A stretch of DNA of 64,000 nt. Origin: Amycolatopsis bartoniae (GTDB lineage Bacteria; Actinomycetota; Actinomycetes; Mycobacteriales; Pseudonocardiaceae). The stretch is taken from contig NZ_JACHWH010000001.1 in the NCBI RefSeq assembly GCF_014191255.1, positions 992,001 through 1,056,000 of the forward strand, given 5' to 3'. Below, piece after piece: positions 1-8,405 of this stretch; positions within the stretch are counted from its first letter, which is position 1, and every line of letters begins with the position of its first letter. Both the position numbers and the translations under genes were made by a program. The notes beneath the pieces are model-generated. The model worked only from the letters and a program-made list of their open reading frames with translations. It searched no databases and had not been told where the DNA came from.

Positions 1-78
1 GTCTCGCCCATCGAGGACCACGCGAAGGCCACCTCGACCGGGCAGAGCCTGGCCACGACGTTCCTGCAGAACAACTGA
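1..78 (+). CDS. 3' end of an unidentified protein (partial)
   Basis: Frame 1 is open from the first base to a TGA at 76-78 and encodes a 25-residue C-terminus ending in LATTFLQNN. It stops 32 bp before the KAP NTPase gene on the same strand. No family can be recognised from so short a tail. It may be the upstream partner of the KAP gene, but the sequence alone does not show co-transcription. Confidence 0.5.
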   Translation, partial: VSPIEDHAKATSTGQSLATTFLQNN

Positions 79-110
79 CGTCCTGAAGCGGAAAGCGGTA
101 TAACCCTGCG

Positions 111-1874
111 GTGACCGTTTTCGACGACGATGGGTACACCGTGGCCGAGTCCGCTCGCCCGGCGTTCGCCGTCCTCAACGACTCCCCGGTCGGCGAGGGT
201 GGCAACGAGGACCTGCTGGAGTCGACGGTCACCGCGGGGAACCTCGCGGAGCTGATCCTCGCCTCCCGCGCCGCCGCGCCGTTCACGGTCGCGATCGACG
301 CCGGCTGGGGCATGGGCAAGAGCAGCCTGCTGCGCCGCCTCGACGCGGAGCTCGGCAAGGACCCGGCCGTCAGCACGGTGTGGTTCAACGCCTGGACCTC
401 CGAACGCGCCGACGCCGTCGAGGGGCTCATCAAGTCGGTGCTGCTGAGCTTCGACCGCAACGTCCTGCGGCGCGCCGTCCGCGGGACGTTGCGGCGCAAG
501 CACGTGGTCGGCGCGGTGCGCGCGGTCTCGCTGGTCGCGTCGAGCTTCTTCGGGCTGGGCGCCGCGGTCGACGCGATGTGGCGCACGCTCGCCGTGGATG
601 CCAAGGCGCGCAACGAGATCAAGGCCGTCGTCCACGAGATGGCGCAGAACTGGCTGGCCAAGGGCTCGTCCGGCCGGGGACGGCTGCTGGTGGTGTTCAT
701 CGACGACCTCGACCGCTGCTCGGACCAGCGGATCTTCGAGGTGTGCGAGACGATCAAGCTGTACCTGGACGTGCCGGGCGTCGTGTTCGTCCTCGCGTGC
801 GACCAGGCGGTGCTGTGGCAGGCCGTCGGCCGCGACCGGGTGGCCGACGGGGTGCGGTACCTGGAGAAGATCATCCAGGTCAGCTATCCCATTCCGCCGC
901 CCAGCTCGATCCTGGCGCGGAACCTCGTGGACGGCTACCTGCTGCGCTCGGGCACGGCGCACCTGTTCGACGACGCGATGAAGAAGCTGCTCATCGAGCG
1001 GACGGGCCGCAACCCGCGCCGGATCAAGCGGCTGATCAACAGCTTCGTGCTGGAGCACCACCTCGGCCGCATCGGAGGCGACCTGGGCACCGAGAACCTG
1101 GTGAAGATCATCCTGCTGCGGCACTTCTACCCCGAGTTCTACAACATGGTGGTGCTGTCCCCGGAAGGTGACCTGGCGCAGCGGTTCCTCGACTACCACG
1201 ACTTCCGGGAGTACGTCCGGCACGGCACGCGACCCGATCCGGGGCGCCGGGCGCGGCTGTTCGCGGTCACCGGGGTCAAGCCGCCCGCGAACGAGACGAA
1301 AGCCGAGCTGACGGAGGCCCTGGAGGAGGTCGTCCAGGAGCTGCCGGTGAGCTTTCCGGAACTGGCCAAGGACAGGGAGTTCGTCGCGTTGCTGCGCAGT
1401 CTGCCGATGGCCACCGCCCAATGGCGCCGGCTGCGCGCGCCGCTCGTCGCGGACTCGGCGCCGTACCCTCCCACCTCGGTTCAGGAACCCCAGCGCACGG
1501 ACCGTTTTTTCGGGCTGCGCGTGCTGTGGATCGACGACGAATCCGAGGGCCCCGCATATCTGATGAACACCCTCAGAGCGGGCGGCGCGCGCGTCGAGGC
1601 GGCCAGGAACCGGGAGGAGGCGGTCGAAATCCTGCCCCGGCTGCGCCCGAACGCGCTGGTGTCCGACATCCGCCGCGAGGACGACCCGCAGGCCGGGTTC
1701 ACCGATCTGCGCTACCTGCGGGAGCAGGGCCTGTACCAGGGACCGGCGTTCTTCTACACCGGACAGGTCACCCCGGCCCGGCTGGCACAGGCCGAGCAGC
1801 TCGGCGCGGACGGCGTCACCACCGACCCCGGCGAGGTCCTCGCGTGGCTGACGAGGATCGCCGAGCGGCTGTGA
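111..1874 (+). CDS. KAP family P-loop NTPase with C-terminal receiver-like domain
   Basis: A 587-residue protein. Residues 60-465 form a KAP NTPase: Walker A GWGMGKSS (65-72), the family signature WFNAW (91-95), a hydrophobic stretch at about 138-157 as expected for the membrane insertion of KAP proteins, and Walker B LLVVFIDDLD (192-201). Residues 466-587 look like a response-regulator receiver: acidic WIDDES near 473, candidate phospho-acceptor Asp519 in VSDI, and Thr in FYTG. The conserved receiver Lys is not evident (GADG instead). KAP NTPases are membrane-linked STAND-like ATPases, several of them in phage-exclusion or conflict systems; the receiver would be a signal input or a degenerate interaction module. 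The GTG start has TATAAC at 99-104, six bases upstream, and no Shine-Dalgarno, so a leaderless mRNA is possible. The biological role is inferred, not shown. Confidence 0.8.
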   Translation: MTVFDDDGYTVAESARPAFAVLNDSPVGEGGNEDLLESTVTAGNLAELILASRAAAPFTVAIDAGWGMGKSSLLRRLDAELGKDPAVSTVWFNAWTSERADAVEGLIKSVLLSFDRNVLRRAVRGTLRRKHVVGAVRAVSLVASSFFGLGAAVDAMWRTLAVDAKARNEIKAVVHEMAQNWLAKGSSGRGRLLVVFIDDLDRCSDQRIFEVCETIKLYLDVPGVVFVLACDQAVLWQAVGRDRVADGVRYLEKIIQVSYPIPPPSSILARNLVDGYLLRSGTAHLFDDAMKKLLIERTGRNPRRIKRLINSFVLEHHLGRIGGDLGTENLVKIILLRHFYPEFYNMVVLSPEGDLAQRFLDYHDFREYVRHGTRPDPGRRARLFAVTGVKPPANETKAELTEALEEVVQELPVSFPELAKDREFVALLRSLPMATAQWRRLRAPLVADSAPYPPTSVQEPQRTDRFFGLRVLWIDDESEGPAYLMNTLRAGGARVEAARNREEAVEILPRLRPNALVSDIRREDDPQAGFTDLRYLREQGLYQGPAFFYTGQVTPARLAQAEQLGADGVTTDPGEVLAWLTRIAERL

Positions 1875-2630
1875 CTACTTCTTCCCGCGCCGGAACAGGT
1901 TGGTGCCCAGCCAGACCAGCGGGTCGTACCGCTTGTCCGCCACCCGCTCCTTCATCGGGATCAACGCGTTGTCCGTGATGTGGATGTTCTCGGGGCACAC
2001 CTCGGAACAGCACTTCGTGATGTTGCAGTAGCCCAGCCCGTGCTCGCTCTGCGCCGCCTCGCGCCGGTCGGCCACGTCGAGCGGGTGCATCTCCAGCTCG
2101 GCGATCCGCATGAGGTAGCGCGGGCCCGCGAAGTGCTCCTTGTTCTCCTCGTGGTCGCGCACGACGTGGCACGTGTTCTGGCACAGGAAGCACTCGATGC
2201 ACTTGCGGAACTCCTGCGAGCGCTCGACGTCGACCTGCTGCATCCGGTACTCGCCGGGCGCCAGCTCCGGCGGCGGCGTGAACGAGGGGATCTCGCGCGC
2301 CTTGGTGTAGTTGAACGACACGTCGGTCACCAGGTCGCGGATCACCGGGAACGTGCGCAGCGGCGTCACGGTGATCACCTCGTCCTCGTCGAACACCGAC
2401 ATCCGCGTCATGCACAGCAGCCGCGGGCGCCCGTTGACCTCCGCCGAGCAGGAGCCGCACTTGCCCGCCTTGCAGTTCCACCGCACGGCGAGGTCCGACG
2501 CCTGCGTGGCCTGCAGCCGGTGGATGATGTCCAGCACGACCTCGCCGTCGTTGACCTCGACGGTGAAGTCCCGCAGCTCGCCGCCCGCCGCGTCGCCGCG
2601 CCACACCCGGAAGTTCGCCTTGTAGCTCAC
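1875..2630 (-). CDS. sdhB: Succinate dehydrogenase/fumarate reductase iron-sulfur subunit (Sdh1 type)
   Basis: A 251-residue electron-transfer subunit of respiratory complex II. The [2Fe-2S] cysteines are C53, C58, C61 and C73 (CKAGKCGSC...C). Two further cysteine clusters, KCIECFLCQNTC and CCSEVCPEN, ligate the [4Fe-4S] and [3Fe-4S] centres. The GTG start at 2630 overlaps the sdhA stop by four bases (GTGA) and is preceded by GGAGG, so it is preferred over the much longer upstream open frame, which is sdhA antisense-frame noise. The length matches the mycobacterial Rv0247c type (about 248 residues). Translationally coupled last gene of the operon; it ends directly against the convergent KAP gene. 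Confidence 0.95.
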   Translation of the reverse strand: MSYKANFRVWRGDAAGGELRDFTVEVNDGEVVLDIIHRLQATQASDLAVRWNCKAGKCGSCSAEVNGRPRLLCMTRMSVFDEDEVITVTPLRTFPVIRDLVTDVSFNYTKAREIPSFTPPPELAPGEYRMQQVDVERSQEFRKCIECFLCQNTCHVVRDHEENKEHFAGPRYLMRIAELEMHPLDVADRREAAQSEHGLGYCNITKCCSEVCPENIHITDNALIPMKERVADKRYDPLVWLGTNLFRRGKK

Positions 2631-4540
2631 GCCGTCCTCCCCGGGTGCGAAGCCAGTTCCTCGTCGGTGTAGTACTTCTCCAGCTCGCCCAGTTCGAACA
2701 GCTCCAGCAGGTCCTGGCGCATCGGCTCCTGGTCCTTCGCCGTGACGGTGACGCTCGGCGCCAGCGGATCGTCCGTCGTCGTCTCGCACACCAGCAGCTT
2801 GTTGCGCCAGTGCGAATCCATCTGCGGGTGGTCGTCCCGCGTGTGCCCACCGCGGCTTTCCGTGCGCAGCAACGCCGCGCGCGCCACGCACTCGCTCACC
2901 AGCAACATGTTGCGCAGGTCCACGGCGAGGTGCCAGCCCGGGTTGAACTGCCGGTGCCCCTCCACCAGCACGTTCCCGATGCGTTCCTTGATCTCGTCCA
3001 GCTTCGCGAGCGCCCGCTCGATCTCCTCGGCCTTGCGGATGATGCCGACGAGGTCGTTCATCGTCTGCTGCAGCTCGTTCTGCAGCGTGTACGGGTTCTC
3101 TTCGACACCTTGGCGCGGCGGGTCGAACGGCACCAGCGCCGTCCGGGCCGCCCTGTCCACATCGGACTGGCCGACCTTCGGTCGCGTGTCGAGAGATTCC
3201 ACATAGGACGCTGCACCGAGCCCGGCGCGTCGGCCGAACACCAGCAGGTCGGACAGGGAGTTGCCGCCCAGCCGGTTCGACCCGTGCATCCCGCCCGAGC
3301 ACTCCCCCGCCGCGAACAGTCCCGGCACGCTGGACGACGCGGTGTCGGGATCGACCTCGATGCCGCCCATCACGTAGTGGCACGTCGGGCCGACCTCCAT
3401 CGGCTCCGCCGTGATGTCGACGTCGGCCAGCTCCTTGAACTGGTGGTACATCGACGGCAGGCGCCGCTTGATCTCCTCGGGCGTGAGCCGGCTCGCGATG
3501 TCGAGGTACACCCCGCCGTGCGGGGACCCGCGCTCGGCCTTGACCTCGGAGTTGATCGCGCGCGCCACCTCGTCGCGCGGCAGCAGGTCCGGCGTGCGGC
3601 GGTTGTTGTCGGCGTCGGTGTACCAGCGGTCGGCTTCTTCCTCGCTGTCCGCGTACTGGCCCTTGAACACGTCGGGCACGTACTCGAACATGAACCGCTT
3701 GCCCTCGGAGTTCTTCAGCACCCCGCCGTCGCCACGCACGCCCTCGGTGACGAGGATGCCCTTCACGCTCGGCGGCCAGACCATCCCGGTGGGGTGGAAC
3801 TGGACGAACTCCATGTTGATCAGGGTCGCGCCCGCCCGCAGCGCCAGCGCGTGCCCGTCGCCGGTGTACTCCCAGGAGTTCGAGGTCACCTTGAACGACT
3901 TGCCGATCCCGCCGGTCGCGAGCACCACCGCCGGTGCCTGGAACAGGATGAACCGTCCGCTTTCGCGCCAGTAGCCGAACGCGCCCGCGATGCGGTCACC
4001 GTCCTTGAGCAGGTCGGTGATCGTGCACTCGGCGAAGACCTTGAGCTTGGCCTCGTAGTCGCCGTAGCGCTGCTTGTCCTCCTGTTGCAGCGAAACGATC
4101 TTCTGCTGCATCGTGCGGATCAGTTCGAGCCCGGTGCGGTCGCCGACGTGCGCCAGCCGCGGATACGTGTGCCCGCCGAAGTTGCGCTGGCTGATCCGCC
4201 CGTCCGCGGTGCGGTCGAACAGCGCGCCGTAGGTCTCCAGCTCCCACACCCGGTCCGGCGCCTCCTTGGCGTGCAGCTCCGCCATCCGCCAGTTGTTGAG
4301 GAACTTGCCGCCGCGCATCGTGTCGCGGAAGTGCACCTGCCAGTTGTCGTTCGGGTTCGCGTTGCCCATCGACGCGGCGCACCCGCCTTCGGCCATCACC
4401 GTGTGCGCCTTGCCGAACAGGGACTTGCACACCACCGCGACGGACAGCCCGCGCTGGCGGGCCTCGATGACGGCTCGCAGACCGGCGCCACCCGCGCCGA
4501 TCACCACCACGTCGTAGTCGAGCCGCTCGACCTCGGTCAT
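2627..4540 (-). CDS. sdhA: Succinate dehydrogenase/fumarate reductase flavoprotein subunit (Sdh1 type)
   Basis: A 637-residue FAD subunit that oxidises succinate to fumarate in the TCA cycle and respiratory chain. The N-terminal dinucleotide fold reads VVVIGAGGAG (11-20). His46 in KAHTVMAEGG sits where the covalent FAD histidine lies in the family. The substrate-site HPTGM and the FAD-binding GSNRLGGNSL are present. An AAGGTGG-like ribosome site precedes the ATG. The gene lies 14 bp downstream of the membrane anchor and overlaps sdhB by four bases, so anchor-flavoprotein-iron-sulfur genes form one operon. Size and order match mycobacterial Sdh1 (Rv0249c-Rv0247c) rather than the four-gene sdhCDAB type. 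Confidence 0.95.
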   Translation of the reverse strand: MTEVERLDYDVVVIGAGGAGLRAVIEARQRGLSVAVVCKSLFGKAHTVMAEGGCAASMGNANPNDNWQVHFRDTMRGGKFLNNWRMAELHAKEAPDRVWELETYGALFDRTADGRISQRNFGGHTYPRLAHVGDRTGLELIRTMQQKIVSLQQEDKQRYGDYEAKLKVFAECTITDLLKDGDRIAGAFGYWRESGRFILFQAPAVVLATGGIGKSFKVTSNSWEYTGDGHALALRAGATLINMEFVQFHPTGMVWPPSVKGILVTEGVRGDGGVLKNSEGKRFMFEYVPDVFKGQYADSEEEADRWYTDADNNRRTPDLLPRDEVARAINSEVKAERGSPHGGVYLDIASRLTPEEIKRRLPSMYHQFKELADVDITAEPMEVGPTCHYVMGGIEVDPDTASSSVPGLFAAGECSGGMHGSNRLGGNSLSDLLVFGRRAGLGAASYVESLDTRPKVGQSDVDRAARTALVPFDPPRQGVEENPYTLQNELQQTMNDLVGIIRKAEEIERALAKLDEIKERIGNVLVEGHRQFNPGWHLAVDLRNMLLVSECVARAALLRTESRGGHTRDDHPQMDSHWRNKLLVCETTTDDPLAPSVTVTAKDQEPMRQDLLELFELGELEKYYTDEELASHPGRTA

Positions 4541-4554
4541 TCAGCCGCCACCTT

Positions 4555-5385
4555 CTAGTTCACGAAACGGGGATCGGGAAACACGCCACTCGACACGAGC
4601 ATCACGTACAGGTCGGTGAGCACGAGGGTGCCGAGCGTCGTCCAGGCCAGCAGCATGTGCCGGTTGTTGAGCTTGGTGACCTGCGTCCACATCCAGTACC
4701 GCACGGGATGCTTCGAAAAGTGCTTGAGCCGCCCGCCGGTGATGTGCCGGCAGGAGTGACACGACAGCGTGTACGCCCACAGCAGCACGACGTTGGCGAC
4801 GATGATGACGTTGCCCAGCCCGAAGCCGAACCCGCCGGTGCGGCCGTGGAAGGCGAGGACCGCGTCGTAGGTGTTGACCACCGAGACGATCATCGCGACG
4901 TAGAAGAAGTAGCGGTGCACGTTCTGCACGATGAGCGGCAGGCGCGTCTCGCCGGTGTAGCGCGCGTGGGGTTCGGCCACCGCGCAGGCCGGCGGCGAGA
5001 ACCACACCGACCGGTAGTACGCCTTGCGGTAGTAGTAGCACGTCAGCCGGAACCCGAGCAGGAACGGCAGGACGAGGGCGCCCAGCGGGATCCAGGACGG
5101 GAAGTCGCCGAACCAGTGTCCGAAGTGGCTCGAACCGGCCACGCACGAGGTGGAGACGCACGGCGAGTAGAACGGCGTCAGGTAGTGGTACTCGGGCACC
5201 CAGTAGGCGGTGCGGACGAAGGCGCGGATCGTCGCGTAGACGACGAACGTGGCCAGCCCGAGCGTGGTGAGCAGCGGCGGAAGCCACCAGCGGTCCGTGC
5301 GCAGGGTGCGCTCGGCGATGCGGGCGCGCCGGGGCGCCCGCACGCCGGTGCCCGTGCCGACCTCGTTGTCAGCGGGCGCGCTCAC
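4555..5385 (-). CDS. sdhC: Succinate dehydrogenase membrane anchor (Rv0249c-like)
   Basis: A 276-residue membrane protein with about five hydrophobic segments, including LGLATFVVYATIRAF, VLPFLLGFRLTCYYY, YVAMIVSVVNTY and IIVANVVLLWAYTL. Scattered histidines, for example in VHRYFFYV, CHSCRHITGG and KHP, are candidate haem ligands. It anchors the SdhAB dimer and should pass electrons to menaquinone. It replaces separate SdhC and SdhD, as in the single-anchor trans-type enzymes of actinobacteria. The GTG start overlaps the preceding gene's stop by four bases. Position and length identify it; sequence conservation in this family is low. Confidence 0.85.
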   Translation of the reverse strand: MSAPADNEVGTGTGVRAPRRARIAERTLRTDRWWLPPLLTTLGLATFVVYATIRAFVRTAYWVPEYHYLTPFYSPCVSTSCVAGSSHFGHWFGDFPSWIPLGALVLPFLLGFRLTCYYYRKAYYRSVWFSPPACAVAEPHARYTGETRLPLIVQNVHRYFFYVAMIVSVVNTYDAVLAFHGRTGGFGFGLGNVIIVANVVLLWAYTLSCHSCRHITGGRLKHFSKHPVRYWMWTQVTKLNNRHMLLAWTTLGTLVLTDLYVMLVSSGVFPDPRFVN

Positions 5386-5669
5386 CGGTGGTCACGGTGG
5401 TAGCCGCCAACCCCTTCGTCGTCGGCCCCCTGCCACAGCGCGGGGTCGTAGGGGTCGTCGGAGATCTTGACCACCTGCGCGGGGTCGACCGGCTTGTGCT
5501 GCACGGGGATCGGGTTCTCCAGGTCGCTCACGTCGATGTCGAGCCGGTCCACGTCGTTGACCAGGCGCCGGACGGCCGCGGCGTCGCCGTAGCGGGAGCG
5601 CAGGACGCCAAGGCACTGGCGCAGCTGGCCGATGGTCCGGCGGATTTCCGCGAGCTCGGTGGTGGACAT
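5382..5669 (-). CDS. Small conserved protein leading the sdh1 operon (Rv0250c-like)
   Basis: A 95-residue acidic soluble protein, predicted helical at the N-terminus (MSTTELAEIRRTIGQLRQCL) with a charged tail rich in Asp and His. It has no recognised catalytic motif. The ATG has a strong GGAGGT seven bases upstream; an in-frame extension to 5843 would run through the promoter region and is rejected. It overlaps the anchor gene by four bases and is the first gene of the operon. In mycobacteria a small protein of similar size (Rv0250c) holds the same place, so a role in assembly or regulation of Sdh1 is plausible but unproven. Confidence 0.75.
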   Translation of the reverse strand: MSTTELAEIRRTIGQLRQCLGVLRSRYGDAAAVRRLVNDVDRLDIDVSDLENPIPVQHKPVDPAQVVKISDDPYDPALWQGADDEGVGGYHRDHR

Positions 5670-5734
5670 CGGGTACCTCCGTGGTGGGTCGGCGGCGCGG
5701 CCGTCACCTAGCGACTCTGCCGCGCACGTTTCAA

Positions 5735-5750
5735 TGTGACAAGTAGCACA
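5735..5750 (-). promoter_or_regulatory. CRP/GlxR-like operator upstream of sdh1 operon
   Basis: TGTGACAAGTAGCACA matches the CRP-family palindrome TGTGA-N6-TCACA in nine of ten arm positions. It lies 66-81 bp upstream of the first sdh operon start codon, inside the 233-bp divergent gap with edd. CRP-type control of sdh genes is known in actinobacteria. No binding is shown here. Confidence 0.5.
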
Positions 5751-5757
5751 TAGTGAC

Positions 5758-5769
5758 TCACGTACGTGA
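5758..5769. promoter_or_regulatory. Perfect 12-bp palindrome in sdh/edd divergent region
   Basis: TCACGTACGTGA is a perfect palindrome eight bases from the CRP-like site, in the gap between the sdh operon and edd. It could be an operator for a second regulator of either operon. The regulator is unknown. Confidence 0.4.
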
Positions 5770-5803
5770 TCGGCGTCACCTTGAACGATCTTCTTAATCG
5801 ATT

Positions 5804-5831
5804 TTGTTCGGGTGGGATCTGGAGTTAGCGT
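5804..5831 (+). promoter_or_regulatory. Candidate edd promoter
   Basis: TTGTTC (5804-5809), a 16-bp spacer, and TAGCGT (5826-5831) resemble a housekeeping sigma promoter reading toward edd, with about 65 nt of leader before the ATG at 5903. Confidence 0.35.
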
Positions 5832-5902
5832 GGGCACTGTCACGAACCTGACGACGTCAGCGCCGCCGTCTCCAGGCCCCAGCCGAGACCCGTGAGGCGG
5901 TA

Positions 5903-7747
5903 ATGCACCCAGTCGTCGAGGAAGTCACGCGCCGCATCGCCGAGCGCAGCGCCGAGACCCGCGCCGCGTACCTGTCCCGCATGGCCGCGGCCCGCTCCGA
6001 AGGTCCCGTGCGGGCCGGCATGGCATGCAGCAACCTCGCCCACGGCTTCGCGGCGTGCGGCGGCAGCGACCGGCTCGCGATCCGCGGGCTGCGCAAGCCG
6101 GGCGTCGCGATCGTGTCGGCGTACAACGACCTGCTGTCGGCGCACCAGCCGCTGCACGAGTACCCGGAGTGGATCAAGGACGCCACCCGTTCGGCGGGTG
6201 GCGTGGCGCAGTTCGCCGGTGGCGTGCCCGCGATGTGCGACGGGATCACGCAGGGCCGCGCGGGCATGGAGCTGTCGCTGTTCAGCCGCGAGGTGATCGC
6301 GATGGCCACCGGGATCGCGTTGTCGCACGAGATGTTCGACGGCGCGCTGCTGCTCGGGGTGTGCGACAAGATCGTGCCGGGGCTGCTGATCGGCGCGCTC
6401 GCGTTCGGTCACCTGCCCGCGATCCTCGTGCCCGCCGGGCCGATGGCGTCCGGCCTGCCGAACAAGGAGAAGGCCCGCGTGCGGCAGCTGTTCGCCGAGG
6501 GCCGCGCCACGCGGGAGGACCTGCTGGAGGCGGAGTCGGCGTCGTACCACTCGGCCGGGACCTGCACGTTCTACGGCACGGCGAACTCGAACCAGCTCGT
6601 CGTCGAGGTGATGGGCCTGCACCTGCCGGGCGCGAGCTTCGTGCCGCCGGGCACCCCGCTGCGGCGGGCGCTGACCGAGGAGGCGGGGCGGCGGATCGTG
6701 GCCCTGTCGCGGGAGGAGTACACACCGCTGGCGGAGGTGGTCAGCGAGCGTTCGGTGGTGAACGGCGTCGTGTCGCTGCTGGCCACCGGCGGGTCGACGA
6801 ACCACACGATGCACCTGGTGGCGATCGCCGCGGCGGCGGGCATCCAGCTGACCTGGGACGACTTCGCGGACCTGTCGTCGGTGGTGCCGCTGCTGGCGAG
6901 CGTCTACCCGAACGGCAGCGCCGACATCAACCACTTCCACGCGGCAGGCGGGGTGCAGTTCCTGGTCGGCACGCTGCTGGACGCGGGGCTGCTGCACGAG
7001 GACGTGCGGACGGTCGCCGGGGACGGGCTTTCGCGCTACCGCAGCGAGCCGGTGTTGTCGGAGGACGGCCTGGTGTGGCGCGAGGTACCGACGCGGAGCC
7101 TGGATCCCGACGTGCTGCGCCCGGTGTCGGAGCCGTTCGCGGCGGACGGCGGGCTGCGGATGCTGAGCGGCAACCTCGGGCGGGCGGTGATCAAGGTGTC
7201 GGCGGTGGCGCCGGAGCACCGGGTGGTGCGGGCGCCGGCGCGGGTGTTCACGTCGCAGCAGGCGTTCGACGAGGCGTTCCGGGCGGGTGAGCTGGACCGG
7301 GACGTGGCGGTGGTGATCCGCAACCAGGGTCCGCAGGCGAACGGGATGCCGGAGCTGCACGGGCTGACCCCGGCGCTGGGGTCGTTGATGGACAGGGGTT
7401 TTCGCGTCGCGCTGATCACGGACGGGCGCATGTCGGGTGCCTCGGGCAAGATCCCGTCGGCCATCCAGGTGACGCCGGAGGCCGCCGCGGGCGGTGCGCT
7501 GGCGCGGGTGGAGGATGGCGACGTGGTGGTGCTCGACGCCGAGGCGGGCACGCTGGACGTGCTGGTGGAGGCGGCGGAGCTGGCGGCGCGCCCGGTGCGC
7601 GACTCGGCGCCGGACGAGGCGTCGTGGCAGGGCACCGGCCGGGAGCTGTTCACGGCACTGCGCCGGGCGGTCGGCCCGGCGGATCAGGGCGCCAGCGTGT
7701 TCGGCGCGATGACCCCGGGCCACTTCGGCGCCCCGGCGCGGGTCTGA
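5903..7747 (+). CDS. edd: 6-Phosphogluconate dehydratase
   Basis: A 614-residue enzyme of the IlvD/Edd family that dehydrates 6-phosphogluconate to KDPG in the Entner-Doudoroff pathway. The iron-sulfur cysteines are visible in [18 protein letters not shown] and GVCDKIVPG; the C-terminal [13 protein letters not shown] is the family signature. The length fits Edd (about 600) rather than dihydroxyacid dehydratase, and the neighbour eda settles the substrate. GAGGCGG precedes the ATG at 5903. It is followed after 34 bp by eda on the same strand. Entner-Doudoroff genes are uncommon in actinobacteria but reported in Amycolatopsis. Confidence 0.95.
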   Translation: MHPVVEEVTRRIAERSAETRAAYLSRMAAARSEGPVRAGMACSNLAHGFAACGGSDRLAIRGLRKPGVAIVSAYNDLLSAHQPLHEYPEWIKDATRSAGGVAQFAGGVPAMCDGITQGRAGMELSLFSREVIAMATGIALSHEMFDGALLLGVCDKIVPGLLIGALAFGHLPAILVPAGPMASGLPNKEKARVRQLFAEGRATREDLLEAESASYHSAGTCTFYGTANSNQLVVEVMGLHLPGASFVPPGTPLRRALTEEAGRRIVALSREEYTPLAEVVSERSVVNGVVSLLATGGSTNHTMHLVAIAAAAGIQLTWDDFADLSSVVPLLASVYPNGSADINHFHAAGGVQFLVGTLLDAGLLHEDVRTVAGDGLSRYRSEPVLSEDGLVWREVPTRSLDPDVLRPVSEPFAADGGLRMLSGNLGRAVIKVSAVAPEHRVVRAPARVFTSQQAFDEAFRAGELDRDVAVVIRNQGPQANGMPELHGLTPALGSLMDRGFRVALITDGRMSGASGKIPSAIQVTPEAAAGGALARVEDGDVVVLDAEAGTLDVLVEAAELAARPVRDSAPDEASWQGTGRELFTALRRAVGPADQGASVFGAMTPGHFGAPARV

Positions 7748-7781
7748 GGATTTCGACGGGCCCGGTACGAGGAGGATTTCG

Positions 7782-8405
7782 GTGAGCAACGGACACGAGC
7801 TGCTGGAACTGTCGCCGGTGATGCCGGTGGTGGTGGTCGACGACGCGGCGGACGCGGTGCCGGTCGCGAAAGCGTTGTCGGCGGGCGGGATCCGGGTGAT
7901 CGAGCTGACGCTGCGGACGCCCGTGGCGCTGGACGCGATCGAGCGGGTGGCGTCGCAGGTGCCGGAGGCGGTGGTCGGCGCGGGCACGGTGACGACGCCG
8001 GAGCAGGCGAAGCAGGCGGCCGACGCGGGGGCGAAGTTCCTGGTGACGCCGGGTTGCACCGACAGAGTGCTGGAGGCCGCCTTCGGCACGGGACTGCCCT
8101 TCCTGCCGGGCGCGGGCACGGTCTCGGAGGCGATGCGCCTGGCCGAACTGGGCCTGACGGCGCTGAAGTTCTTCCCGGCCGAGCCGAGCGGCGGAGTCCA
8201 GTTTTTGAAGGCGATCGCGGGTCCGCTCCCACAGCTGCGCTTCTGCCCGACGGGAGGCATCACCGCGGAAACCGCGCGGTCCTACCTGGCCCTACCAACA
8301 GTCGGCTGCGTGGGCGGCTCGTGGCTCACCCCCAAGGACGCCTTGGCCGCCAAGGACTTCGACCGCATTACGGCCCTGGCGCAGGAGGCTTCGGCGCTGG
8401 GTTGA
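7782..8405 (+). CDS. eda: KDPG aldolase (2-dehydro-3-deoxy-phosphogluconate aldolase)
   Basis: A 207-residue class I aldolase that splits KDPG into pyruvate and glyceraldehyde-3-phosphate. The Schiff-base lysine is in LKFFPAE; the catalytic Glu is in VIELTLRTP; the phosphate-binding glycine motif appears as PTGGI. A strong GAGGAGG (7769-7775) sits six bases before the GTG start. It forms a two-gene operon with edd. Its last codons and stop codon are duplicated about 90 bp downstream (see findings). Confidence 0.95.
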   Translation: MSNGHELLELSPVMPVVVVDDAADAVPVAKALSAGGIRVIELTLRTPVALDAIERVASQVPEAVVGAGTVTTPEQAKQAADAGAKFLVTPGCTDRVLEAAFGTGLPFLPGAGTVSEAMRLAELGLTALKFFPAEPSGGVQFLKAIAGPLPQLRFCPTGGITAETARSYLALPTVGCVGGSWLTPKDALAAKDFDRITALAQEASALG

